A stretch of DNA of 64,000 nt, taken from positions 62,001 to 126,000 of the forward strand of contig JBLIGQ010000001.1 of the NCBI GenBank assembly GCA_047636995.1, in the 5' to 3' direction. How positions within the stretch are numbered: the first letter of the stretch is position 1; every line of letters begins with the position of its first letter. Shown in pieces: positions 50,412 to 58,956 of this stretch. Under the pieces are notes generated by a model. The model did not search any database, was not told the origin of the DNA, and saw nothing but the letters and a program-made list of their open reading frames with translations. The position numbers and the translations under genes were made by a program. The stretch is from JAQWQB01 sp047636995. Its GTDB lineage: Bacteria; Bacteroidota; Bacteroidia; Flavobacteriales_D; Sanyastnellaceae.

Positions 50412-51549
50412 AACAAAAAACATACTCGTTTTTATAGATTGGTATCTACCTGGCTACAAAGCAGGTGGCCCCATACAATCTATCGCCAATTTAGTGGGCA
50501 AGCTGCCTCATCATTTTTGGATTGTCACTTCCCTTTTTGACCACAATAGCAGCACCCCATACGAAGAAATTGAGGAAGCAACTTGGACCAGCAGAAGATC
50601 AAATGAACACGTCATGTACTTCGGTGCTGGTGGCCCTAGCAGTAAGGCCTTGAAAAGTATTCTGAAGGAACAGGTTTATGATGCCATCTATATAAATAGT
50701 TTATTCAGTACCACCTACGCCATTAAACCATTGTGGGCGGGAAAAAAACTCGGACTCACGAACAAGATCGTAATCGCTCCAAGAGGCATGCTCAAATCTG
50801 GTGCCCTCTCAGTTAAGTCTAAGAAAAAGGTCGCCTTTCTTCGCGGCGCTAAGACAATTGGACTTTACAGCGGTATTACTTGGCACGCGACCAACAAGGT
50901 TGAAGAACAAGAAATCCTAAGCACTTTTGGCAAAAAAACCAAGATTAAAATTGCTCCAAATTTGCCCAGAACCCTTGAGAAACGCTATCATACGCCCTTC
51001 AAAAAGGCAGGAGATATGAAATTAATTACTGTTGCACGTGTAAGCAGTGAAAAAAACATTCTTGGCGGAATTCAATTTCTGTCAACATTGAAAACGGGAC
51101 ACATTGAATGGGCCATTTACGGCACTTTACAAGATCAAGTTTACCTCGAGAAATGCCAGAAAGCTGCTGACAAAATAAAGATGCTGACCCTTCATTTCAA
51201 AGGGGAGATTCACCCTACAGGAATTCCAGAAGCACTGCAGCAACATCATTTCTTTTATTTACCGACTTTAGGTGAGAATTACGGACATGCCATTGCAGAG
51301 GCATTTTTAAGCAGTGTTCCTGTTATCATCAGCAATAAAACACCTTGGCAACAGCTAGAAAAAAAGAAAGCAGGTTGGTCATTGAGCTTAGAAAAAGAGC
51401 CCTTTAATAAGGTATTAGAAGACTGTTTGAATATGGACCATGAATCCTACTTGACATGGGTCGAAGGCGCCAAAACACTTGGGATGGAAATCACCGATGA
51501 TCACTCCACGATTCAAGCAAACGAAAACTTATTTGAAAACCATGAATGA
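50404..51549 (+). CDS. Glycosyltransferase family 4 protein (TTG start)
   Basis: 381 residues. The TTG start gives KNILVFIDWYLPGYKAGGPI, a typical GT4 acceptor loop; no nearer ATG exists. MKLITVARVSSEKNILGGIQ (about 206-225) starts the donor domain and LGENYGHAIAEAFLSSVPVI (about 286-305) supplies the EX7E motif. It adds a sugar to the repeat unit. Overlaps asnB by 8 nt and the acyltransferase gene by 8 nt. Confidence 0.86.
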   Translation: MTETKNILVFIDWYLPGYKAGGPIQSIANLVGKLPHHFWIVTSLFDHNSSTPYEEIEEATWTSRRSNEHVMYFGAGGPSSKALKSILKEQVYDAIYINSLFSTTYAIKPLWAGKKLGLTNKIVIAPRGMLKSGALSVKSKKKVAFLRGAKTIGLYSGITWHATNKVEEQEILSTFGKKTKIKIAPNLPRTLEKRYHTPFKKAGDMKLITVARVSSEKNILGGIQFLSTLKTGHIEWAIYGTLQDQVYLEKCQKAADKIKMLTLHFKGEIHPTGIPEALQQHHFFYLPTLGENYGHAIAEAFLSSVPVIISNKTPWQQLEKKKAGWSLSLEKEPFNKVLEDCLNMDHESYLTWVEGAKTLGMEITDDHSTIQANENLFENHE

Positions 51550-52102
51550 AGCCAAGAGCACAGATCTAAGCACATTCAACAATAGTTGGTACAACCCTGG
51601 CTCCCCAGTGCGCAGAGCATTGTGGTACGTTATTAATGTAGCCTGTTTCTTGAATCCACTGTTCCCTTTCTCAAGTCTTAAATGCCACTTATTAAGATTA
51701 TTTGGCGCCAAAGTTGGAAAAGGAGTGGTAATCAAACCGCGTGTAAATATAAAACACCCTTGGATGCTTAGCATAGGAGATCACACTTGGATCGGCGAGC
51801 AAGCCTGGATAGATAACCTAGGCCAAGTTACAATTGGAAAAAACGTTTGTCTTTCCCAGGGAGCAATGCTCTTGTGCGGAAATCATAATTACAAAAAGGC
51901 ATCTTTCGATCTCATTGTGGGAGCTATTCTGCTTGAAGATGGAGTTTGGATTGGCGCTCACTCAATTGTTTGCCCCGGGGTAAGCTGTGCCGCACATTCC
52001 ATTCTATCTGTAAACTCAGTAGCCACGAAAAACCTTGAGGCACTGGGGATCTATCAAGGAAATCCGGCACAATACCTACGAAAAAGAAACATTGAATCAT
52101 GA
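51542..52102 (+). CDS. WcaF/LbetaH family O-acetyltransferase
   Basis: 186 residues from ATG 51542. After an N-terminal helical part (NSWYNPGSPVRRALWYVINV) comes a left-handed beta helix with hexapeptide repeats: VGKGVVIKPRVNIKHPWML, IGDHTWIGEQAWIDNLGQV, IGKNVCLSQGAMLLCGNHNY and GVWIGAHSIVCPGVSC, closing with YQGNPAQYLRKR. The pattern fits putative colanic acid acetyltransferase WcaF. It probably O-acetylates a sugar of the glycan, alongside the AT3 protein at 43897. Overlap of 4 nt with the last GT gene. Confidence 0.87.
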   Translation: MNEAKSTDLSTFNNSWYNPGSPVRRALWYVINVACFLNPLFPFSSLKCHLLRLFGAKVGKGVVIKPRVNIKHPWMLSIGDHTWIGEQAWIDNLGQVTIGKNVCLSQGAMLLCGNHNYKKASFDLIVGAILLEDGVWIGAHSIVCPGVSCAAHSILSVNSVATKNLEALGIYQGNPAQYLRKRNIES

Positions 52103-52848
52103 AAGTTTCAATTATCACAATTGCCTACAACAGTGCTGAGACCATTCGTGACACCATCAAATCTGTTTTAGCTCAAGATTATCCTAATTTGGAATACATT
52201 GTTGTTGATGGCGGCTCCAAAGACAACACAATGGAAATTGTGAATGCCCACAAACAGGGCATTTCGAAAGTCATCAGTGAACCTGACAAAGGCATTTATG
52301 ACGCCATGAACAAAGGGGTCAAACTTGCTTCTGGTGATGTTATTGGCATCCTGAATAGTGATGACTTCTATTCAGACAACTGCGTCATCAGTGATATTGT
52401 AGCAAAATTCGCTGAATCCAATGCAGACGCAATTTATGCAGACCTCACTTATGTTGACCGCAACAATACAGACAAGGTCATTCGATATTGGAAAGCTGGA
52501 AGCTACAAAACTGGCCAGTTCCTAAAAGGATGGATGCCACCGCACCCGACGTTCTTCTTAAAGTCAGAGATCTACGAAAAACACGGCATTTATAGCACTG
52601 AGCTTAAATCAGCTGCTGATTATGAATTGATGTTGAGAATGATTCACAAGCATCAAATTAAAGTAGACTACCTCCCTCGAGTAATCACCTTAATGCGTGA
52701 AGGGGGAGAAAGCAACGTCAGCTTGAAGAACAGAATTAGAGCGAACAAAGAAGACCGCCAAGCGTGGAAAATGAATGGTCTTAAAGCACATCCACTGACC
52801 TTATTCAGAAAGCCACTTTCTAAACTTTCCCAGTTCATTAAGAAATAA
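52099..52848 (+). CDS. Glycosyltransferase family 2 protein
   Basis: 249 residues, GT-A fold: MKVSIITIAYNSAETIRDTI, VVDGGSKDNTMEIVNAHKQG, EPDKGIYDAMNKGVKLASGD and VIGILNSDDFYSDN (DXD-type site, about 84-97). WMPPHPTFFLKSEIYEKHG is characteristic of the WcaA/WcaE-like group. It is the last gene of the polysaccharide locus; a bidirectional terminator follows at 52922-52948. Confidence 0.9.
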   Translation: MKVSIITIAYNSAETIRDTIKSVLAQDYPNLEYIVVDGGSKDNTMEIVNAHKQGISKVISEPDKGIYDAMNKGVKLASGDVIGILNSDDFYSDNCVISDIVAKFAESNADAIYADLTYVDRNNTDKVIRYWKAGSYKTGQFLKGWMPPHPTFFLKSEIYEKHGIYSTELKSAADYELMLRMIHKHQIKVDYLPRVITLMREGGESNVSLKNRIRANKEDRQAWKMNGLKAHPLTLFRKPLSKLSQFIKK

Positions 52849-52921
52849 GTATTGACCTAACTCCACGCAATTTAGAGTGAGGGTCAATGAAGGCATTCAG
52901 ATCTCGATTTACATCAAAAAA

Positions 52922-52948
52922 AAAGAGCGACCCCACTGGTCGCTCTTT
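52922..52948. terminator. Bidirectional intrinsic terminator
   Basis: AAAGAGCGACC (52922-52932) pairs perfectly with GGTCGCTCTTT (52938-52948) across a CCACT loop; A-rich before and T-rich after on both strands. It lies between the converging ends of the GT2 gene (52848) and the minus-strand outer-membrane gene (52971) and can stop both. Confidence 0.9.
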
Positions 52949-52970
52949 CTAATTTCTTTCGTTGTTCTCG

Positions 52971-53963
52971 TTAGAACTTCGCACGTGATTTACGTGAGCC
53001 AGTTCTGTTACGCAACCAACTGTATTTCTTTCTGTAGAAGTTACTACTTCCACGAATGACCTTCCCAATGGTAAATTGAGATGTTAAGAATCCGTCATTT
53101 TGCGAAGAGTCTCCACGTTTCGTAGCAAATCCTTCTTGGTATGAGTGATCGTTTACTGAGCCAGAGTTGATTGGGTCAGCAATAAAATCAATGATAGTTT
53201 GATTTGTTTGGCTACTGAATGCTACAGCAGCTGCTGCCTCACTAGTATTACCACCCAAACGCTCACGAATCAGCTCCGGATCTGCGTATGTAGTAGACAA
53301 ATCATCGATGTAGTCCGTAAAGGTTGTTCGGTAAGAAATTTCCCATCCGATTCTCCACTCTTTGTTGAATGTAAAATACAGACCTATACCTGCAGGAATT
53401 GCAATTCCGATTGTTTCGTACTCTTCGTCTTGTCCTTCTGTTCTCCATTCCCGCAGGTCGTGCCACACTGCAGAATCGAACTCACCCGTTGGATCACTCA
53501 AAATTTGTCCTTGAGGATTGTGTCTAAAAGCAGATAGACCTCCAAAAACATACAATCTGAAATCAGGGTTGTAATATCCTTTACCCCCTACGTCATTGTC
53601 ATAGAAAACGGTAAACTCACCTCTCAATCCCAATTCGAACATGCGATTGCGGAAATTCAAGTTTCTTGCAACACGTGCTGGATTAGTTGAAACATTATCC
53701 GCGTCATTGACCTGCAAATAGGTGAAATTTGCTGCAAGCGCAAAACGCTTTGAAGCCTTGTAGCGGCCGTATGCACCAATTGCAATATTGGTCTGACCCA
53801 AGTGCATGTCCCATGGAACAAAATCTCTTCCGATATCAGCCTGACCACCAATATCGCCGAGGTAGTTTGCACCCCCGATAGCCAATCCGTACTCCCATTT
53901 GTACTGGGCGTCGGCATTACTTGTCACGAAAAGCAGTATGGCTACGTATAGTAGTCTCTTCAT
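52971..53963 (-). CDS. Outer-membrane beta-barrel protein, DUF6089/PorG-like
   Basis: 330 residues from ATG 53963 (TTG 53969 is possible). Signal peptide at 1-19 (ends TSNADAQ), then YKWEYGLAIGGANYLGDIGG, the hallmark of the DUF6089 family, and alternating beta-strands to the end (FRLYVFGGLSAFRHNP, WRIGWEISYRTTFTDYIDDL). PorG of the type IX secretion system belongs to this group, where it links PorK/PorN to the outer membrane. The usual neighbours uppS and bamA are absent here, so assignment to PorG is likely but not sure. The rest of the window has several T9SS cargo proteins. Confidence 0.75.
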   Translation of the reverse strand: MKRLLYVAILLFVTSNADAQYKWEYGLAIGGANYLGDIGGQADIGRDFVPWDMHLGQTNIAIGAYGRYKASKRFALAANFTYLQVNDADNVSTNPARVARNLNFRNRMFELGLRGEFTVFYDNDVGGKGYYNPDFRLYVFGGLSAFRHNPQGQILSDPTGEFDSAVWHDLREWRTEGQDEEYETIGIAIPAGIGLYFTFNKEWRIGWEISYRTTFTDYIDDLSTTYADPELIRERLGGNTSEAAAAVAFSSQTNQTIIDFIADPINSGSVNDHSYQEGFATKRGDSSQNDGFLTSQFTIGKVIRGSSNFYRKKYSWLRNRTGSRKSRAKF

Positions 53964-53991
53964 TACCAAAGGTTTAAGTTTCGGTTAAAGA

Positions 53992-53999
53992 GCAAAAAT
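53992..53999 (-). promoter_or_regulatory. Candidate -7 box TATTTTTG
   Basis: It matches TAnnTTTG on the minus strand, 28 nt before the ATG at 53963. Confidence 0.45.
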
Positions 54000-54126
54000 A
54001 GTGCTTTACCCTCAGTTTCAAAACCTTCCGGGCAATTCTTTCACAATATTCTTTCTCTTCACGCTTAAATTGAATAGTACCTTCGTTCTACGAAATGTCT
54101 TACTAATTGTTCCGATCAGGCCCAAC

Positions 54127-55077
54127 ATGAACCGTATAAATCAACTATTAGGAACCAAACACCCGATCATACAAGCAGGAATGGTCTGGTGTTCGGGTTG
54201 GGAGCTAGCCACAGCCGTCAGCATTGCTGGTGGCTTAGGTGTCATTGGATCTGGATCAATGCATCCTGAAGTTCTTAACCAACACATTAATAAATGCAAG
54301 GAAGCTGGAGTGACCAATTTCGCGGTAAACATCCCGTTGCTCTATCCACAAATAGAAGATCACATTAGAACCATCATCCAACAGAGCGTACCTGTTGTTA
54401 TTTCCAGCGCCGGAAACCCAAATAAATGGACAAAAACGCTTCAAGCTGAAGGGATTAAGGTTCTCCATGTGGTTTCCTCTGCTAAGTTCGCTTTAAAATC
54501 TCAAGATGCAGGCGTTGACGCTGTTATTGCAGAAGGATTTGAAGCTGGCGGACACAACGGAAGAGAAGAAACAACAACGCTCTGCTTGATTCCTGAAGTG
54601 GTAGAAAAACTTGAAATCCCGGTCGTAGCTGCAGGAGGTATTTCCGATGGGAAATCGATGCTTGCAACCATGGTTCTTGGTGCAGAGGGTGTTCAAGTAG
54701 GCAGTAGATTTGTAGCTTCAATTGAATCCTCTGCACACGTCCATTTCAAAAACGCTGTGATTGAGGCCAAAGCGGGGGAAACGGAACTTTCATTGAAGAC
54801 CCTGACACCGGTAAGGCTGCTCAAAAACCACTTCCACACTTTGATCAGAAATGCCACACAGAACGGCGCATCGGAAGATGAACTTCGCATGATTCTTGGC
54901 AAAGGAAGGGCAAAGAAGGGAATGTTCGAGGGAAACATGACAGAAGGTGAGTTAGAAATCGGACAGATTTCCTCTCGACTGACTGAAATCTTGCCCGCAG
55001 CAACCATTATTGATCAATTCATTCGTGAATATGAATCTATAGGAGGAAGAAAACTGGGCAGCTATTTCGACTTCTAA
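54127..55077 (+). CDS. Nitronate monooxygenase / FabK-like flavoprotein
   Basis: 316 residues from ATG 54127; the in-frame extension to 54001 adds a stretch without homology and overlaps the promoter area of the divergent gene. FMN barrel: PIIQAGMVWCSGWELATAVS, GGLGVIGSGSMHPE, VIAEGFEAGGHNGREETTT (the AGGH flavin/substrate loop, about 141-159), IPVVAAGGISDGKSM and GAEGVQVGSRFVASIES. NMO enzymes oxidise nitronates; the related FabK reduces enoyl-ACP, and the sequence alone does not settle which applies. It is monocistronic as far as seen. Confidence 0.8.
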   Translation: MNRINQLLGTKHPIIQAGMVWCSGWELATAVSIAGGLGVIGSGSMHPEVLNQHINKCKEAGVTNFAVNIPLLYPQIEDHIRTIIQQSVPVVISSAGNPNKWTKTLQAEGIKVLHVVSSAKFALKSQDAGVDAVIAEGFEAGGHNGREETTTLCLIPEVVEKLEIPVVAAGGISDGKSMLATMVLGAEGVQVGSRFVASIESSAHVHFKNAVIEAKAGETELSLKTLTPVRLLKNHFHTLIRNATQNGASEDELRMILGKGRAKKGMFEGNMTEGELEIGQISSRLTEILPAATIIDQFIREYESIGGRKLGSYFDF

Positions 55078-55186
55078 GGCAACCTAACAGGGGTGACAGA
55101 GGTCTAGTAACTAGAAACTATAGACTCAGAATGATCAATTTGAATGAAATAGTCTCTCTCAAAACTCGTTATCTCTGAAGATGCAC

Positions 55187-55194
55187 TAATTTTG
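55187..55194 (+). promoter_or_regulatory. Candidate -7 box TAATTTTG
   Basis: It matches TAnnTTTG, 10 nt before the ATG at 55205. Confidence 0.45.
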
Positions 55195-55204
55195 TGCTTT
55201 GAAA

Positions 55205-57346
55205 ATGCAAAAACACTTTTTACATATCTTGCTAATTTGGGGTCTTTTGCTAGGAACTCTTGCTTCCTTTGCACAGCTCAATGCGCCAGAAATAGAATGC
55301 ATAACCATTGCCCTAGATGGCGAACTAACCATTACTTGGAATCAGCCAGCTGACCCACTTGGGGAGTTCACGGGGTATGAACTTCTTGAATACGATCCTA
55401 GCACAAACACTTCATCGTCTGTTGTTACGATCTCTAATTACAACTCAACTAGTTATGTCCCAGCAGGTCTAAATGGGAACACCCAGCCTTACTGCTTCTT
55501 CTTGCAAACGAACTCATTCGATGGCGCCAACCAAGTCTCGGCTCCAGGAGAAACAATGTGCTCCCTCTACCTTCAAGCAGTTCCAGGATTAACACCTGGT
55601 ATTGTTGATTTATTCTGGAATCTACCCTATTTAACTGCACAACCGGCTAATGGCATTTACACTCTTTATATGGAGTACCCTGCTGGCACTTGGGTCGAAA
55701 TTGCAAACATCCCTGCAGACCCTGTTATTAACTCCTATTTCCATGAAATTACAGTTTGCTCAGCTCAATTAAACTTCCAATTGCGCTATTCGAACGGTGG
55801 CATTTGCAATTCCTTTTCGAACATTGATGGCGGGGTTTTTCAAGATCAAATCGACCCTTCCGCCCCCGTATTCACATCTGTTTCTGTAGACAGCTTAACG
55901 AATGACGCCACCCTGAACTGGAACGCACCTCCGCAAGCCGATGTGAGTGGTTACATCATTTATGAATGTGTTGCTGGAATCTCGAATCCAGTCGCTTTAG
56001 ACACCATCTTCGGCGGAAATATCACCAATTGGATTTGGGATGCTTCCGTTTTCGGAGGGACATCTCAAGCTGACTTAGCTCCTGAGTCATTTAACATCGC
56101 AGCGTTTGATAGTTGTTTTGTTTCTGCTGGCAATCCAGATCCAGGTCCAGGAAGTCTTTCCTGCACTTCTACCCTCTTTCTGGCTGCCAACATCACGGCA
56201 TGCCAAGACGATGTTGATCTGATCTGGACACCATATACAGGGTGGGACACAGGTGTTTCGTTCTATGAAATTTATGCCCAAGAAGAACCCATTCCCTTCT
56301 CTGGAATTTACAATCCTTCAGAGGTGATTGGAATTGTAAATGGCAGCAACAATACATTTGTTCATGAAAACGCCAATCTTGGAAGTTCTTATCGTTACCG
56401 AGTGCGAGCTTATGCCAGTGGGACGGGCTATGAATCAGCGTCAAACACTCGAGTTGTAACACTTTTCTACCCTCAATCTCCAACCGACACTTATTTAAGC
56501 AGTGCTTCGGTAAATGGTCCAAATGAGGTCGAAATCAGTGTCCAATTAGATGCTACCGTCGGCACTCCTCACATGTACATACTGGAAAAGCTGATGTCTT
56601 TCTCCAATACGTACGAACCAATTGACGCTCAAGAAGCCATCGGAAATATTGAACTCATTTTTTACGATGCTGATGTTGACACAAAGGAATTGAGTTACAG
56701 CTATCGCATTCGAATAGAAAACAACTGCGGTGATTCGGTGGGCACAACAAACATCGGAAAAACCATACTACTAGATGGTTTCTCCAACAAAGAAAGACTT
56801 GTAAACAACATCAACTGGAGCCCCTACCAAGCGTGGGACGAAGGCGTTTATGAATATCAAATATTCAGAAGAATAGACGGTGCTGCTTTCCCAACTTTGC
56901 TAGAACAAGTTTCAGGCACACAAACAAGCTTTGAAGATGATGTTGCTGATTTATTATTTACCAAGGGCGACTTTTGCTATACCATCGTTGCGATTGAAGA
57001 AGGCAATGGAATCTCAATTCCAGACGTCGCATTTTCAAATGAGCTTTGCATTACCCAAGACCCCGTAATCTGGACACCAAATGCATTTGTTGTAGATGGC
57101 TTCAATAGAGTCTTTAGGCCTGTTATCTCGTTTGCAGACTTTGACAATTATCAACTTGAGATATACAGCAGATGGGGTGATATTTTATTCACTACTGCTG
57201 ACATCCAAGAAGGATGGGATGGCACTTTCAAAGGTACTTTGGTTCCCGAGGGGCTTTATGCATTCTACATTTTCATCGCTGATGGTGCGGGAAGAGTGTA
57301 TGAAGAAAGGGGAACTGTAACAATGCTTATCAACGGCATCGATTAA
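55205..57346 (+). CDS. T9SS type B cargo protein with fibronectin III-like repeats
   Basis: 713 residues from ATG 55205. Signal peptide (ends LASFAQ), then about five to six FN3-like beta domains (ITWNQPADPLGEFTGYELLE near 30, ATLNWNAPPQADVSGYIIYE near 235, VDLIWTPYTGWDTGVSFYEI near 335, NNINWSPYQAWDEGVYEYQI near 535). The end VIWTPNAFVVDGFNRVFRP to GTVTMLINGID (about 620-713) is a type B (gliding motility-associated, CHU_C) sorting domain containing YSRWGDILF and GWDGTFKG. Exported through T9SS, probably to the cell surface; no enzyme motif. Confidence 0.88.
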   Translation: MQKHFLHILLIWGLLLGTLASFAQLNAPEIECITIALDGELTITWNQPADPLGEFTGYELLEYDPSTNTSSSVVTISNYNSTSYVPAGLNGNTQPYCFFLQTNSFDGANQVSAPGETMCSLYLQAVPGLTPGIVDLFWNLPYLTAQPANGIYTLYMEYPAGTWVEIANIPADPVINSYFHEITVCSAQLNFQLRYSNGGICNSFSNIDGGVFQDQIDPSAPVFTSVSVDSLTNDATLNWNAPPQADVSGYIIYECVAGISNPVALDTIFGGNITNWIWDASVFGGTSQADLAPESFNIAAFDSCFVSAGNPDPGPGSLSCTSTLFLAANITACQDDVDLIWTPYTGWDTGVSFYEIYAQEEPIPFSGIYNPSEVIGIVNGSNNTFVHENANLGSSYRYRVRAYASGTGYESASNTRVVTLFYPQSPTDTYLSSASVNGPNEVEISVQLDATVGTPHMYILEKLMSFSNTYEPIDAQEAIGNIELIFYDADVDTKELSYSYRIRIENNCGDSVGTTNIGKTILLDGFSNKERLVNNINWSPYQAWDEGVYEYQIFRRIDGAAFPTLLEQVSGTQTSFEDDVADLLFTKGDFCYTIVAIEEGNGISIPDVAFSNELCITQDPVIWTPNAFVVDGFNRVFRPVISFADFDNYQLEIYSRWGDILFTTADIQEGWDGTFKGTLVPEGLYAFYIFIADGAGRVYEERGTVTMLINGID

Positions 57347-57371
57347 GATTCGGTAAGATTGGCAAAATCAT

Positions 57372-57379
57372 TACCTTTG
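57372..57379 (+). promoter_or_regulatory. Candidate -7 box TACCTTTG for guaB
   Basis: It matches TAnnTTTG, 40 nt before the guaB ATG at 57420, giving a leader of about 35 nt. Confidence 0.5.
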
Positions 57380-57419
57380 CAAAACTTTTTTCGATCTATC
57401 AACACCAAGCAATAACAGT

Positions 57420-58895
57420 ATGGCTTTTAACGTATCAGACAAAGTCGTAGGAGAAGGATTAACCTACGATGACGTGTTGCTCATACCCGCTTTTTCGCAG
57501 GTACTCCCAAGAGACGTGAACGTTTCTTCTCAGCTAACCCGAAATATTCGCTTGAATACGCCAACTGTTTCCGCAGCTATGGATACCGTTACAGGGTTCC
57601 GAATGGCGATTGCTATGGCTCGTCAGGGTGGAATCGGTGTGATTCACAAGAACATGACCATTGCTGAACAGGCTAATGAAGTGCGCAAAGTAAAACGTTC
57701 TGAAAGCGGCATGATTCAAGATCCTGTGACTTTGAACGAAGGCGCGGTGGTAGGCGATGCATTGCAGCTGATGGCTGAACATAAAATTGGTGGCATCCCT
57801 GTTATAAATACTGACGGGATGCTTGTTGGTATTGTAACCAATCGTGACCTCCGTTTTGAAAAGGACAACACGCGTCCGATTAAAGAGGTTATGACAAGCG
57901 AAAACATTGTCACTGCAAAAGAAGATACTGACCTTGAAAAAGCTGCTGCAATCCTTCAAAAGCACAAAATCGAAAAACTTCCTGTTGTTGATCAAGACAA
58001 CCGTCTAATTGGACTGATCACCTACCGTGATATTCTCAAGCTGGTCGAATACCCAAACAGTTGTAAAGATCTATACGGGCGTCTCCGCGTTGCTGCCGGT
58101 GTAGGCGTAACAGTTGACACCTTAGAACGCACAGCAGCGCTTGTGAAAGCTGGGGTTGACGCATTAGTTGTTGACACTGCTCACGGACACAGTCAAGGCG
58201 TTCTTGACACCTTGAAAAGCATCAAAAAAAAATACCCAAATCTTGAAGTCATCTGCGGAAACATTGCCACAGGTGATGCTGCTAGAGCCCTTGTAGAATG
58301 TGGTGCTGACGCTGTGAAGGTTGGAATTGGGCCTGGTTCAATATGCACTACCCGCATCATTGCAGGTGTTGGAGTTCCTCAACTCTATGCCGTAATGGAA
58401 GTAGCAAAAGCACTTGAAGGAACCGGCGTGCCTTTGATCGCAGATGGAGGAATTCGTTTTACAGGTGATATTGTGAAGGCACTTGCTGCCGGAGCAAGCA
58501 CTGTTATGATTGGCTCAATGCTAGCGGGAGTAGAAGAATCTCCGGGTGAGACCATCATTTACGAGGGAAGACGATTTAAGTCATACCGTGGCATGGGATC
58601 TATAGAAGCCATGCAAAAAGGTTCAAAAGATCGTTACTTCCAAGATACAGAAGACGACATTAGTAAGCTAGTCCCAGAAGGGATTAGTGGACGCGTACCT
58701 TACAAAGGCTCTGCAGGAGAAGTTCTCTATCAAATCATCGGTGGCTTGCGGGCAGGAATGGGTTATTGTGGCTCCCCAGACATCGAAGCACTGCAAAAGG
58801 CAAAGTTTGTGCGTATCACAAATGCAGGAATCAAGGAGAGTCACCCCCACGATGTTTTCATTACCCGTGAAGCTCCTAATTACAGCTTAAGATAG
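57420..58895 (+). CDS. guaB: IMP dehydrogenase
   Basis: 491 residues, full length. It converts IMP to XMP with NAD, the committed step of GMP synthesis. GLTYDDVLLIPAFSQVLPRD starts the barrel; two CBS domains insert at about 95-205; GIGPGSICTTRI holds the catalytic Cys (about 309); DGGIRFTGDIVKALAAGAS and the flap YRGMGSIEAMQ follow, and the usual RVPYKGSAGEVLYQIIGGLR near the end. Promoter box at 57372. It heads a region of conserved housekeeping genes. Confidence 0.97.
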   Translation: MAFNVSDKVVGEGLTYDDVLLIPAFSQVLPRDVNVSSQLTRNIRLNTPTVSAAMDTVTGFRMAIAMARQGGIGVIHKNMTIAEQANEVRKVKRSESGMIQDPVTLNEGAVVGDALQLMAEHKIGGIPVINTDGMLVGIVTNRDLRFEKDNTRPIKEVMTSENIVTAKEDTDLEKAAAILQKHKIEKLPVVDQDNRLIGLITYRDILKLVEYPNSCKDLYGRLRVAAGVGVTVDTLERTAALVKAGVDALVVDTAHGHSQGVLDTLKSIKKKYPNLEVICGNIATGDAARALVECGADAVKVGIGPGSICTTRIIAGVGVPQLYAVMEVAKALEGTGVPLIADGGIRFTGDIVKALAAGASTVMIGSMLAGVEESPGETIIYEGRRFKSYRGMGSIEAMQKGSKDRYFQDTEDDISKLVPEGISGRVPYKGSAGEVLYQIIGGLRAGMGYCGSPDIEALQKAKFVRITNAGIKESHPHDVFITREAPNYSLR

Positions 58896-58921
58896 TGTTG
58901 TTCTTCTTTTAGACAATGTTG

Positions 58922-58929
58922 TACTTTTG
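58922..58929 (+). promoter_or_regulatory. Candidate -7 box TACTTTTG for the folding operon
   Basis: It matches TAnnTTTG, 27 nt before the ATG at 58957. It excludes the upstream in-frame start at 58927, which would overlap the box. Confidence 0.5.
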
Positions 58930-58956
58930 CACGTTACCATCTTAAATGCTAAAAAA

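Noticed and set aside
54001..54126. N-terminal extension of the nitronate monooxygenase gene
   Set aside because: The extra 42 residues have no family match and would overlap the divergent promoter area; the conserved domain begins at ATG 54127.
55105..55120. TCTAGTAACTAGA palindrome after the nitronate monooxygenase gene as terminator
   Set aside because: The stem is only five pairs, AT-rich, and no T-run follows.
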